A DNA stretch of 64,000 bases, from contig NZ_JAMZEB010000001.1 of NCBI RefSeq assembly GCF_024172165.1, positions 744,001 to 808,000 of the forward strand. Reading direction: 5' to 3'. This DNA comes from Nonomuraea thailandensis (GTDB taxonomy: Bacteria > Actinomycetota > Actinomycetes > Streptosporangiales > Streptosporangiaceae). Below are positions 51,248 to 60,655 of the stretch, piece after piece. The translations under genes were made by a program, and so were the position numbers. The notes beneath the pieces are model-generated. The model saw nothing but the letters and a program-made list of their open reading frames with translations, searched no databases and was not told the DNA's origin. The first letter of the stretch is position 1. Each line of letters starts with the position of its first letter.

Positions 51248-53410
51248 ATGGCGCGCAGCCGAATCATCGCACTAGCATGCGCACTTCTCCTCTTACCGTC
51301 ACTGACCGCGACACCCGCGGCGGCGGCCGAGCCTGCCTCCGGGCCTCCCCCGAGCGACACCAGGGAGCTGACTCGCAAGGATTTCACCCTGGACGGCAAG
51401 CCGGTCCAGGCGGCCTCACCCTACAAGGCCGACAAGCCCGGCAAGGTCACGGCTAAGGCGGCCGACACGCCGCCGGTCGGCACCGTACGCCAGTGGCTGG
51501 GCCTCGACGACTACAACGGCGAGATCTACCGCAAGGACTACACGCTGCGTGCGGTCGGCGACAAGATCGAGATCTGGGTCGCCAACGATCTGGCCTTCCC
51601 CGAAGGTGACTGCCGGGCACAGGTGCCGTCGTCGGTGCAGATCACCGACGCCCAGGTGGCGGACATGGTCAAGCAGTTCGACACCAACATCTACCCGAAG
51701 GAGTCGGCCGCCTTCAGCACGGCGCCGGACCGCGACGGCACCCACGCCACCCTCGGCCCGGACGCCAACGGCAACGGCGGCGTCTACACGGGTGCCGGCG
51801 ACCGGACGGTGACGCTGGTCGACAACGTCCGGGATGCCAATTTCTACACCTTCCCGGCCGCTCCCACGTCCATCGCGGGCTTCTTCAACGCGCAGTTCAA
51901 CTCGTTGTTCGACCGCAACGTGATGACGATCGACGCCTTCGACTGGCTGCACCGCACCGGCGCGAACCCGCCGGACGAGCCGACCGGCGACCCGTGCACC
52001 TCGCGTGGGGCGCGGCCGTACCTGTACGAGAGCACCTTCGCGCACGAGTATCAGCACCTGCTCCACTACTACACCGACCCCCTCGAGACCGTCTGGGTGA
52101 ACGAGGGCCTGTCGGACTTCGCGCAGACCCTCACCGGCTATGTCAACGCCAAGGCCCGCGTGGACGAGCCGGGCAACGACAACCACATCTACTGCTGGCA
52201 GGGATTCGGCATCGTCCAGACGCCACACAATCCCAACCCGCGCGACTGCGGCGGCCCGCAGAACTCGCTCAACCTCTGGGGGGAGGGCAACCCGGACGCG
52301 CTGCTGGCCGACTACGGCCAGGCGTACGCGTACATGTTGTTCCTCTACGACCGGTACGGCGCCGCGTTCATGAGCAGGCTGCACCGCGACGGCGACCTGC
52401 AGGGACTGGCCAGTCTGAAGGCGGCGCTGGGCGACACCGACCTGTACCAGACACTGCACGACTTCCAGACGATGGCGCTGGTGGACCGGCTGCTCGGCGC
52501 CGGCGGCACGACCACGGGCGTGCCGCGTGAACGGGTGACCTCGGCGAGCCTGAACTCGGACCTCAACCTGGACAACCCGACCGCCTACGCCGCCCCCGGC
52601 GCGGCGCCGAACGGTGCAGACTTCGTGCCGATCCGCAGGATGGGCAGCGACGTGCTGAGCTCCCTGTCGTTCCAGGGGGCCGAGACGCTGCCGTCGCTCC
52701 CGCTGGCCTGGACCGTCGTCCCCGACGACCCGGACCGGCAGGGCAACCCGGTGCTGTGGTCGGGTAACGTGAGCAACCTCAACGTCGCGGCCGTGACCCG
52801 GGTGGACGTGCCGGCCGCCGATCCGACGCTGCGCTTCCTGGCCAAGTACGGCGCCGAGCAGGACTTCGACTACGCCTACGTGATCGTCTCCACGGACGGC
52901 GGTCGCACCTACACCGCCATCCCAGGCGACCGGACCGCGACCGCGCCGCTCGGCCCCGGCCTCAACGGCACCACGACCGGGTTCGAGCCGCACACCTTCA
53001 GCCTGTCCGCCTACGCCGGCCAGGAGATCCTGCTCGGCTTCCGCTACGTCAGCGACGGCAGCGTCAACGACGGCGGTCTGCTGGTCGACGATGTGACCGT
53101 CGGCGGCACGACGGTGAGCGACGGGTCCAGCCTGGAGCCGTTCGACTCGCCGACGGAGATCCTCCCGACGCCAGTCCACCGCTGGAACGTGCGGCTGGTC
53201 GGCATGGACGGAGAGCAGACGACAGTCCACCAGGTCGAGTTCGGCGGCCGCGATGCGTTCAGCCTCAACGAGCTGCAGCTCGCGCCCTTCAGGAAGTTCC
53301 CAACGGTGGTGGCGATCGTCGCCTACGACGAGCCGACCGAGCAGGTGCAGCAGTACGCACCGTACAAGCTGACCGTCAACGGAGCCGTCCAGCCGGGTGG
53401 CGGCGGCTGA
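51248..53410 (+). CDS. Secreted metallopeptidase of the M6 (immune inhibitor A-like) type
   Basis: 720 residues. A clear signal peptide (MARSRIIALACALLLLPSLT, then ATPAAAA) and a propeptide-like stretch precede the catalytic domain. The zinc motif is FAHEYQHLLHYYTDPLETVW (HEYQH near residue 266), with the downstream glutamate in VNEGLSDFAQTLTGY. The C-terminal half contains beta-sandwich domains typical of M6 peptidases, including FDYAYVIVSTDGGRTYTAIP and LGFRYVSDGSVNDGGLLVDD (the VSxDGG and GxxxDDV motifs). It is an exported protease that probably degrades external proteins. Not linked to a partner gene; the ROK gene upstream is separated by 442 bp. Confidence 0.92.
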   Translation: MARSRIIALACALLLLPSLTATPAAAAEPASGPPPSDTRELTRKDFTLDGKPVQAASPYKADKPGKVTAKAADTPPVGTVRQWLGLDDYNGEIYRKDYTLRAVGDKIEIWVANDLAFPEGDCRAQVPSSVQITDAQVADMVKQFDTNIYPKESAAFSTAPDRDGTHATLGPDANGNGGVYTGAGDRTVTLVDNVRDANFYTFPAAPTSIAGFFNAQFNSLFDRNVMTIDAFDWLHRTGANPPDEPTGDPCTSRGARPYLYESTFAHEYQHLLHYYTDPLETVWVNEGLSDFAQTLTGYVNAKARVDEPGNDNHIYCWQGFGIVQTPHNPNPRDCGGPQNSLNLWGEGNPDALLADYGQAYAYMLFLYDRYGAAFMSRLHRDGDLQGLASLKAALGDTDLYQTLHDFQTMALVDRLLGAGGTTTGVPRERVTSASLNSDLNLDNPTAYAAPGAAPNGADFVPIRRMGSDVLSSLSFQGAETLPSLPLAWTVVPDDPDRQGNPVLWSGNVSNLNVAAVTRVDVPAADPTLRFLAKYGAEQDFDYAYVIVSTDGGRTYTAIPGDRTATAPLGPGLNGTTTGFEPHTFSLSAYAGQEILLGFRYVSDGSVNDGGLLVDDVTVGGTTVSDGSSLEPFDSPTEILPTPVHRWNVRLVGMDGEQTTVHQVEFGGRDAFSLNELQLAPFRKFPTVVAIVAYDEPTEQVQQYAPYKLTVNGAVQPGGGG

Positions 53411-53577
53411 TCTTCGAGACACCAGCCTGACAGAGCGTGGTGCACACCCGGCGGATCAACGCCAGGAGTGCACCACGTTCGTCTGCGGCGGGAACCGGCC
53501 GGGGCGCCCCGCACAACAGCCGCACGTGCGGCTCTTGACGACTCTCCCCAGGGTCCACCGCCGTTCGCGCCCTCTCG

Positions 53578-53639
53578 CGCAACCGATGGTTGCGTAACCT
53601 CATCGGCCGCACTACGATTCCACGCAACCAAAGGTTGCG
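53578..53639. promoter_or_regulatory. Two ArsR-type operators
   Basis: CGCAACCGATGGTTGCG (53578-53594) and CGCAACCAAAGGTTGCG (53623-53639) are both GCAACC-N3-GGTTGC dyads, with centres 45 bp apart, ending 20 bases before the first gene of the AHSA1-ArsR operon. The design fits autoregulation by the ArsR protein encoded in the operon. Confidence 0.75.
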
Positions 53640-53659
53640 CGTTGAGGAGAGTGACCCGC

Positions 53660-54109
53660 ATGGAGTACGGCACCATCGAACGTGAGATCCATGTCGATGC
53701 CTCGCCCGAAGTGGCCTTCGAGGTCGTCAGCCGTCCCGAGCACATCGCGCAGTGGTGGACCGATGACGCCGTCCTCGAAGCCACTCCCGGCGCCGTCGGC
53801 GAGCTGATCTGGGGTGACAGGGCGCAGGTGGTGCGGATCGTCGTGGAGAAGACCGAGCCGCCCCGCCTGTTCTCCTTCCGCTGGTGCCACCCCGACGGCG
53901 ACCTCGAAGACTCCGCCGCCTCCCTGCTGGTCTCCTTCGAGCTCACCCCCTCGGGCACGGGCACCACGATTCGCCTCACCGAGACCGGATTCCGGGAAAT
54001 GGGCTGGGAGGCGGCCAAACTGGAGGAGCAGTACCGCGACCACAGCACGGGCTGGGACACCTTCGTGCCCCGGCTCGGGGATTACCTCGCGCTGGTGTCC
54101 ACCCGATGA
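53660..54109 (+). CDS. SRPBCC (AHSA1-like) domain protein
   Basis: 149 residues from ATG 53660, ten bases after GAGGAG. It reads REIHVDASPEVAFEVVSRPE HIAQWWTDDAVLEA, then IVVEKTEPPRLFSFRWCHPD and SFELTPSGTGTTIRLTETGF. The WW/WT motif and the RL-F-RW strand are typical of the AHSA1 family. First gene of a three-gene unit; its stop overlaps the ArsR start (ATGA). Function in these operons is unknown but is linked to ArsR regulation in many bacteria. Confidence 0.93.
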   Translation: MEYGTIEREIHVDASPEVAFEVVSRPEHIAQWWTDDAVLEATPGAVGELIWGDRAQVVRIVVEKTEPPRLFSFRWCHPDGDLEDSAASLLVSFELTPSGTGTTIRLTETGFREMGWEAAKLEEQYRDHSTGWDTFVPRLGDYLALVSTR

Positions 54110-54459
54110 CTACCACGCTCGACGACGATCTATGGTCGGCGGTCGGGGACCCGATCCGCCGGCGGATGCTCGACCTGCTCCTGGCCGATGGCCAGGCCAC
54201 CGCCACCAGTCTCAGCCGGCGGTTACCTGTGACCCGGCAGGCCATCGCCAAACATCTGCATGTGCTCGACCGCGCCGGCTTGGTACACGCATCGCCTGCC
54301 GGGCGAGAAAAGAGGTACCGGGTGGACGAAACGCAGCTCGCCCGCGCCATCGCTCAGCTGTCCTCGGTCGGGGCAGCCTGGGACGCCAGGCTCCGGCGCA
54401 TCAAGCGGATCGCCGAGGCGATTCAGCGCAGCCAGGACCAGCACGACACCGGACAGTGA
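54106..54459 (+). CDS. ArsR family transcriptional regulator
   Basis: 117 residues. DDLWSAVGDPIRRRMLDLLL ADGQATATSLSRRLPVTRQA IAKHLHVLDRAGLVHASPAG REKRY is a complete ArsR winged helix. The metal-binding ELCVCDL box is absent, so it belongs to the non-metal branch associated with SRPBCC proteins. It overlaps the upstream gene by four bases and is followed after 43 bases by a second SRPBCC gene. Likely binds the paired dyads at 53578-53639. Confidence 0.94.
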   Translation: MTTTLDDDLWSAVGDPIRRRMLDLLLADGQATATSLSRRLPVTRQAIAKHLHVLDRAGLVHASPAGREKRYRVDETQLARAIAQLSSVGAAWDARLRRIKRIAEAIQRSQDQHDTGQ

Positions 54460-54502
54460 CTTCACACCGAACCCCGCGCCAAGACCGGAAAGAGAAACAG
54501 CC

Positions 54503-54946
54503 ATGGTGGACATCCTGCACAGAGTGGGCATCAAAGCGCCGGTCGCCGAGGTCTACGCGGCCTTGACCACCACCCAGGGGCTCGCCGACTGGTGGACGAC
54601 CGACACGAACGGCGAAGGCGACGACGTCGGCGGCGTGCTCCAGTTCCGGTTCGAAGCCGGCGGCTTCGACATGAAGGTCCTCGACCTTCATCCGGGCAAG
54701 CGCGTGTTGTGGGAGGTGGTCGAGGGACCCGAAGAGTGGATCGGCACGCACGTGATCTGGGACCTCGGTCAGGCCGACAACTACACCATCGTCCTGTTCA
54801 AGCACGAAGGCTGGAAGGAGCCGGTGGAGTTCATGCACCACTGCAGCACCAAGTGGGGAGTCTTCCTGATGAGCCTGAAGTCGCTGGTCGAAACGGGCAA
54901 GGGCGCTCCGGATCCGCACGATGTCAAGATCGATAACTGGAACTGA
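54503..54946 (+). CDS. SRPBCC (AHSA1-like) domain protein, second copy
   Basis: 147 residues from ATG 54503, with GAAAGAGAAA upstream. HRVGIKAPVAEVYAALTTTQ GLADWWTTDTNGEGDDVGGV, then RVLWEVVEGPEEWIGTHVIW and EFMHHCSTKWGVFLMSLKSL, identify an AHSA1-like domain. It is closer in layout to the protein at 42452 (both keep the IGT strand and the terminal helix with S-K or S-R before L) than to its operon partner at 53660, so the pair is not a simple tandem duplication. Third gene of the ArsR unit. Confidence 0.92.
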   Translation: MVDILHRVGIKAPVAEVYAALTTTQGLADWWTTDTNGEGDDVGGVLQFRFEAGGFDMKVLDLHPGKRVLWEVVEGPEEWIGTHVIWDLGQADNYTIVLFKHEGWKEPVEFMHHCSTKWGVFLMSLKSLVETGKGAPDPHDVKIDNWN

Positions 54947-55171
54947 CGTTCCACGCGCTCACGCGCCTGCGGTCACCCGCCGGGCGTGGCTCACCCTCGG
55001 GACGAGCGGCCGGAGAACCTGCGACGACTCGATGCGGGACCTCGTCACCTTGGCCAAGACCGCGACCGACTACTCCCTGCCGCCCCTCGCGCTCGTCCTG
55101 TGGCTCGGATGAGCGCGTGCGGCGCCGAGCCGGACACCGCGTCTACCGGGAAACTGTGGCATCGTTTCTCC
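54947..55171. other. No supported gene
   Basis: A plus-strand frame near 55030-55110 reads MRDLVTLAKTATDYSLPPLA LVLWLG, possibly the end of a lost coding sequence. No ribosome binding site is evident before the regulator start at 55172, apart from ACCGGGAAAC at 55146-55155, which is too far upstream. Confidence 0.35.
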
Positions 55172-58100
55172 ATGGGGACACGGTTTGGTGTTCTGGGCGC
55201 CCTTGAGGTGGTGCGTGATGGGGTCCCGGTGACCGTGTCGGCGCTCAAGCAGCGAATAGCGCTGGCCACTCTGCTCTTGCAAGCGAACCAGCACGTATCG
55301 CTCGATCAGCTTGCCGAACGGATGTGGGACGGGAAGGAGACTCCCGACGACGCGCGTGGGGCCGTTCAAACACATATCGCCAGATTGCGTCGGATCCTGC
55401 GCGATCGAGGTGACGACGGGCAGCTGATCCACACCCGCGAGGAGGGATACGTCCTGCAGCTCGCAGAGAAAGATCTCGACGTCGCCGTCTTCCTCGATCT
55501 CGTCGGCCGTGCCAAGAGGGCGGGCCAGGCCGGTGACGAGGCGGGTGAGGCCGATCTGCTCCAGCGATCACTGGCCTTGTGGCGCGGCCCGGCCCTGGTC
55601 GATGTTCCGTCCGAGTCGCTTTATCGCGACCACGTGCTGGTGCTGAACGAGCAGCGCGTGCAGGTGATGGAACGCTGGTTCGAGCTCGGGCTGCGGTCAG
55701 GCGGCCATGACGAGCTGGTCGTGGAGCTCAAGGCGGCCACGGCGGCGCACCCGCTGCGCGAGCGCTTGTGGGCTCAGCTCATGCTCGCGCTGTATCGATC
55801 GGGCCATCAGGCCGAGGCGCTTCAGGTCTACAACGTGGTCGGCGACATCCTCCGGCAGGAGCTGGGCATCCATCCCGGTGACGAGCTGCGGAAACTGCAT
55901 CACGACATCCTCACTGGCGATCACGGTCTGCTGGTCCCCTCCGCGCCGGCGAGCACGGCACCCGTGTCCGGGCAGCCGGACGGCGTACCCGCGCCACCGC
56001 CGCGAACGGCCGAACCCGGCCCGGTCCCCTCGGCGGTGCTCCCCCGTCAGCTCCCCGCTGACATCACGCACTTCACCGGCCGACTCGCCGAGCTGGCGAC
56101 GCTGGAGAAACTCGTGTCCGGCGGCCAGGCGCCGCGGCCGATCGTCGTCGACGGTCCTGCGGGTGTGGGCAAGACCGCGCTGGCCATCCGCTGGGCGTAC
56201 CTGGTCCAGGATCGATTCCCGGACGGCCAGCTCTACCTCGATCTCCGCGGATTCGGACCCGACGCGCCGGTCGAACCCGCCGCCGCCGTGGAGATGCTGC
56301 TGCGAGCGCTGGGGGTCGCGGCGGAGCAGCTCCCGGCCGAGCTGGACGCGCGGTCGGCACTGCTGCGTACGTTGACGGCCGGGCGGCGCGCGCTCATACT
56401 CCTCGACAACGCCCGCGACGAGGCGCAGGTACGCCCCCTGCTCCCCGGCGCGCAGTCACAGGTGCTGATCACCAGCCGAAGCCAGCTACGTGGGCTGGGC
56501 GCCCGGGAAGGCGCGTTCCGCGTCACTCTCGACGTCTTCTCGCCGGACGAGGCTCATGCCCTGCTCGCCGTGCTCCTCGCCGAAGAACGCCTGCGTGCCG
56601 CTCCGCAGGCGGAGACGGAACTCGGCGAACTGTGCTCGCGTCTGCCGCTGGCACTCAGCATCGCGGCGGCCAACCTCGACGCCAACCCGCACCTGAGCCT
56701 GACCGACTACGTGGGCGAGCTACGCGACAATCGGCTGGCAGCCCTGGAAGCCGGCAGCGACCAGGCGGCCGCGGTCCGTGCCACGCTGGATGTGTCCTAC
56801 ACCGCCCTGCCCGAGCCGCAACGCAGGGTGTTTCGCCTGCTCGGGCTGGTGCCCGGCGCGGATTTCACCGCGGAGGTCACGGCCGCGCTGGCCGGCTGCT
56901 CGATCGCCGAGGCCAGACGAAACCTGGACGCGCTCGCGTCCTTCCATCTGATCCGCATGCACGGCCCAGGCCGATACACCTTCCACGACCTGCTCCGCCT
57001 CTACGCCGCCGACCACGCGCGCTCCGACGATACTCCCGGCGCGCTGCTGGAGGCCGAACGGCGCCTGTACAACTGGCACCTGCACAGCGTGCTCGCCGCC
57101 GCCGAGATCCTCCACCCCCACTGGGTACGGTTGCCGCCACCGCCACTCATGGACACCGTGAGTCCGGTGACCTTCGACGGCCAGGAGCGCGCCGTGGCCT
57201 GGCTGGAGGCGGAACACGCCAACCTGGTCGCGATGATCCACGACGCGCCACGGCACGGTCAGAGCGAGATGGTGTGGCTGCTGACGGATGCGTTGCGCGG
57301 CCATTTCTGGTTGAGCAGGCGCCTGGAGGACTGGCTCTCCTGTGCCCGATCCGCCCTGACCGCCGCCGTCGCCGTCGACGACCGGGCGGCCCAGGCCGTG
57401 ATCCAGTTGAGCCTCGCCAACGCCCAGACGTTCCAGGACCGCCCCGAGCGGTCGATGGGGCCCTACGCGCGGGCGTTGTCGCTCGCGGAGGAGGTCGCCT
57501 GGCTGGACTGCCAGGCCTTCGCCCTGGCCGGGCTAGCCAACGCCCATCTGCGCCTGGGCTATCCGCAAGAGGCCGTCGAACACCTCAACCAAGCCCTCAC
57601 TCGACGGGCTGACGACACGCGCGGGCAGGACTCCTTTCTCAACAATCTGGCAGTCGCCTACGCCCAGCTCGGGCAACTGGAGCTCGCCCTCGACCACCTC
57701 GATCAGGCCATGAACCTCGCCATGGACAAGCATGCCGTCTACATCTGCAACCTCGGCGAGGTGAACCACAGCCTAGGACGGCTCGACGAGGCGGTCCGGC
57801 TGCTCAGCGAAGGCATCTCCCTCTGTCGCCAGTCCGGGGACCGCGGTGTGGAGCTGGAGTGCATGGTCCTGCTGGCGGCCGTTCACCGTGACCTCGGACG
57901 CCACGCCGAGGCGATCGAGCTCGCCGATCAGGCCTTGACGATGTGCCAGGACCTCGGGGACCGAATCCTCCAGGCCGGCGCCCTGAACGTTCTCGGCGCG
58001 GTCCATCACGATCTCGGCCGGTACCGCGAGGCGTTCGACCGTTACCAGGAGGCGCTCGACGCGTCGAAACAGGGCAATCATCGGCATCCAGAAGTCGCCA

Positions 58101-58492
58101 GCCTGATCGGCCTCGCCAATGCCGCCGCGAAGCTCGGCCACCTGCCGGAGGCCGTCGCGCATGCCGAACGGGCCCACACGATCGCCCGCCACCGTTCCTT
58201 CCGCGTGCTGGAGGGCCTCGCCCTCACCGCGCTCGCGGAGATCGGCATCGAACGCGGCGCCTGGCCCCACGCCGTCATCCGGGCGAAGCAGGCAGTCGCC
58301 CTGCATCGCGCGACAGGTCACCGCCTGGGTGAGGCGCGAGCCCTCCGGGTGATCGGCGACGCTCTGCACAAAAAGGGCGGGGCGCTCGCCGCTGAGGGCT
58401 TCTGGCGCGAAGCTCACGATCTGTTCTCCGCGGTCGGCACTCCCGAAGCCGCCACCGTCGGTGCCCTCATCGAAGGACCCGCAGGAGATTGA
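55172..58492 (+). CDS. AfsR/SARP family regulator with NB-ARC and TPR domains
   Basis: 1106 residues from ATG 55172. The winged DNA-binding domain comes first (FGVLGALEVVRDGVPVTVSA LKQRIALATLLLQANQHVSL, ending ARLRRIL). The BTAD helical domain spans residues about 98-245 (LQRSLALWRGPALVDVPSES, LWAQLMLALYRSGHQAEALQ). The NB-ARC ATPase has Walker A VDGPAGVGKTALAIRWAY near 326 and RRALILLDNARDEAQVRPLL as the Walker B region. At least eight TPR units run from about residue 730 to the end. Large SARPs of this form activate secondary-metabolite or morphological genes. No biosynthetic cluster is in the window, so it is an orphan here. A longer N-terminus is open to 54986 but lacks conserved sequence. 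Confidence 0.94.
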   Translation: MGTRFGVLGALEVVRDGVPVTVSALKQRIALATLLLQANQHVSLDQLAERMWDGKETPDDARGAVQTHIARLRRILRDRGDDGQLIHTREEGYVLQLAEKDLDVAVFLDLVGRAKRAGQAGDEAGEADLLQRSLALWRGPALVDVPSESLYRDHVLVLNEQRVQVMERWFELGLRSGGHDELVVELKAATAAHPLRERLWAQLMLALYRSGHQAEALQVYNVVGDILRQELGIHPGDELRKLHHDILTGDHGLLVPSAPASTAPVSGQPDGVPAPPPRTAEPGPVPSAVLPRQLPADITHFTGRLAELATLEKLVSGGQAPRPIVVDGPAGVGKTALAIRWAYLVQDRFPDGQLYLDLRGFGPDAPVEPAAAVEMLLRALGVAAEQLPAELDARSALLRTLTAGRRALILLDNARDEAQVRPLLPGAQSQVLITSRSQLRGLGAREGAFRVTLDVFSPDEAHALLAVLLAEERLRAAPQAETELGELCSRLPLALSIAAANLDANPHLSLTDYVGELRDNRLAALEAGSDQAAAVRATLDVSYTALPEPQRRVFRLLGLVPGADFTAEVTAALAGCSIAEARRNLDALASFHLIRMHGPGRYTFHDLLRLYAADHARSDDTPGALLEAERRLYNWHLHSVLAAAEILHPHWVRLPPPPLMDTVSPVTFDGQERAVAWLEAEHANLVAMIHDAPRHGQSEMVWLLTDALRGHFWLSRRLEDWLSCARSALTAAVAVDDRAAQAVIQLSLANAQTFQDRPERSMGPYARALSLAEEVAWLDCQAFALAGLANAHLRLGYPQEAVEHLNQALTRRADDTRGQDSFLNNLAVAYAQLGQLELALDHLDQAMNLAMDKHAVYICNLGEVNHSLGRLDEAVRLLSEGISLCRQSGDRGVELECMVLLAAVHRDLGRHAEAIELADQALTMCQDLGDRILQAGALNVLGAVHHDLGRYREAFDRYQEALDASKQGNHRHPEVASLIGLANAAAKLGHLPEAVAHAERAHTIARHRSFRVLEGLALTALAEIGIERGAWPHAVIRAKQAVALHRATGHRLGEARALRVIGDALHKKGGALAAEGFWREAHDLFSAVGTPEAATVGALIEGPAGD

Positions 58493-58838
58493 GGGACGCC
58501 GGTTCCACAGTGGACGATGCCAGCCGCTGGGTCCCCGCAAGCTCACAAGGCCGAACTGAACTTCCCGTGGTGCTCGACGTCCCTCTCCCCCAGAGTCGAG
58601 ATCAGGCGGCGCGCTCGGCGATCACCGCGTCCGGAACGATCCCCCAGCGATAGGCCCGCATCTGGGTCCCTTCTCACGGACAAGGTGGCGATCCGCGCCG
58701 CTCAAGGGGCACCCACGGCCCCCCACCGAGATCGTCAGCTCACGGGATGGTGGTCAGAGGGTGTCTTCGATTGCGTGCCTGCTGTGCGCCATGTCGCCAT
58801 CTCGTCAAGAGCCGCGGGTGGTTCTACGCGCGTGAGTC
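58493..58838. other. Intergenic, no supported gene
   Basis: Short frames without motifs lie between the SARP stop and the IS21 end. I see nothing regulatory. Confidence 0.5.
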
Positions 58839-59570
58839 GGCCCCACTTACGCGTCGGCTTTGGCCCCACCGTCAGTGCATGGCGTAGCCACCCGGTGACG
58901 TTCCGATGGCTTTTGGCCCCACCACAGACATTGTGATGAGACGCTGCTTGTGCTCCTGATCCGGAGGGGCGCGAATGGCGCGGATGACCAGAGTGGAGAT
59001 CTACGCGGCGATCCGGCGGGACTCCAGGGCAGGGCTCGGGGTCCGGGCCTTGGCTCGCAAGTACGGCGTGCATCGCCGGACAGTGCGTGAAGCACTGACG
59101 TCGCCCTGGCCGCAACCGCGAAAGAAGCCGCCGCCCCGCCGTTCGCGACTTGACGCCTTCAAGCGGGCCATCGACCAGATGCTGCGTGAAGACCTGAACG
59201 CTCCGCGCAATCAGCGGCACACCAGCGGGCGTATCTACGACCGGCTGATCGCCGAGCACGACATGGAAGGGATCTCCTACTCCACCGTCTGCGGCTATGT
59301 GGCCTGGCGGCGCCCCGAGATCCGCGTGCAGGCCGGCCGGCCCCCTCGGGAAGTCCCCATCGACCAGGAACACCGGCCCGGCGTCGACGCCCAGGTCGAC
59401 TTCGGCGACGTCGTCGTCAACCTGGCCGGCAAGCCGACGGTCTGCTACCTGTTCGTCTTCCGCCTGTCGTATTCGGGCAAGGCAGTGCACCGTGTCTCGC
59501 TGTCGTGCGGGCAGGAAGCCTTCCATGGAAGGACACGTGCACGCCTTCAGCGTGCTCGGTGGTTATATGG
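58839..59570 (+). mobile_element. IS21 family left part, truncated
   Basis: Three copies of GGCCCCAC (58839-58846, 58863-58870 and 58916-58923) precede istA, two of them in the longer context GGCTTT(T)GGCCCCACC. Multiple terminal repeats of this type are usual at IS21 ends. istB and the right end are missing. Confidence 0.65.
58975..59570 (+). pseudogene. istA: IS21 IstA transposase, truncated with a frameshift
   Basis: The N-terminal helix-turn-helix (YAAIRRDSRAGLGVRALARK YGVHRRTVREAL) and the start of the catalytic core (VDAQVDFGDVVVNLAGKPTV CYLFVFRLSYSGKAVHRVS) are present. At about 59527 one extra C breaks the frame: the family text QEAFMEGHVHAFSVLGG continues in a neighbouring frame and stops making sense near 59570, where the recombinase element starts. 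About 200 of roughly 500 residues remain. Confidence 0.85.
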
Positions 59571-59633
59571 GTGACATCACCTCCACGATCTCGCGGTTCA
59601 GGTCAAGATGGTCGTCCCCGTCGAGGAGCGGCC

Positions 59634-60655
59634 ATGGTCTGGCAACCACAGCTGGTACGGCGTGTCGACGCCGCCGGCAACCTCCAACTGTCGCTGGGGC
59701 ACACGCTGGTGGACGACTACCTGGCGTTCGTGGCCGCGCGCTGCCGGCCTAACACCGTGCTAGCCACCGCCTACGACCTGAAGGTCTTCTTCTCGGCGAT
59801 CCCCAAGGAACCGGCCGACGTTGTCACGGCGGACATCTTCGCGTTCATCACCGCGCAGAAGGCGCCGCGCCGCGGACCGAAGGTGGTCCGCCTGGAAGAC
59901 GGCGAAGCGGGGCTGTCGGCGCGCACCATCAAGCGCAGGCTGGCCAGCGTCTCCGGGTTATTCGGATACTTGGCCACCCGAGATGATCTGGCGATCCAGC
60001 GCAACCCGGTGCCCACCGGCCTGGCCAACCGGCGTCGTGAACAGCGGCGCGGATCGCCGCTATTGCGCACGCCGCGCACCCTGCCGCATGTCCTTGGGGC
60101 TGCCGAGGTCGAAGCGGTCCTCGACGCGCTGAATACCAGGCGAGACCGGGCCATGGTGTTGGCCATGCTGCTGGGCGGGCTGCGCCGCTGTGAGGTCCTG
60201 GGCCTGCGAGTGGGTGACCTGTCACCGGGAGAGCGCCGGATGTTCATCAGCGAAGGTAAGGGCGGGCACCAGCGTCTGATCCCCATCTCCGCGACGTTCT
60301 TCACCGCTGTTGGCGACTACCTGGACCAGGAGCGGCCTGTCGTCGACCACGACCATCTGTTCGTCGTGCTGCGCGGCCCGACGCGTGGCCGGCCGCTGTC
60401 AGCGGATGGGTTGGATGAGATCCTCGACGGCGTCCGCAAGCGCACCGGGCTATCCCAGCTGACCTGCCATCAGCTTCGTCATACCTGCCTGACTCGGCTG
60501 CGGGAGGCCGGGATGGCTCTGGAAGCGGTGCAGGCCCAGGCTGGACACCCTCGATCGAGTTCACCCGGATCTATCTCCACCTGGCCAACGCGTGGTTGGT
60601 GAAGCAGTACCTGGACGCCAGCGCCGCCATCGACGCCGACAGGACCAACCTCTGA
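59634..60655 (+). pseudogene. Tyrosine recombinase (TnpA-like), frameshifted before the catalytic tyrosine
   Basis: Starts at ATG 59634, with GAGGAGCGG just upstream. The SAM-like N-terminal domain (VDDYLAFVAARCRPNTVLAT) is followed by the catalytic domain: AMLLGGLRRCEVLGLRVGDL (first Arg), SEGKGGHQRLIPI (Lys) and LSQLTCHQLRHTCLTRLREA (HxxR). After QAQAGHP the frame reads RSSSPG and stops at 60602. The -1 frame gives IEFTRIYLHLANAWLVKQYL, with the nucleophilic tyrosine, and runs to TGA 60653-60655. One lost C explains it. The protein as read lacks its nucleophile. Confidence 0.85.

Noticed and set aside
51416..53422. A 668-codon minus-strand open frame
   Set aside because: Antisense shadow of the secreted M6-like peptidase; repetitive V, G and R composition, no recognised domain.
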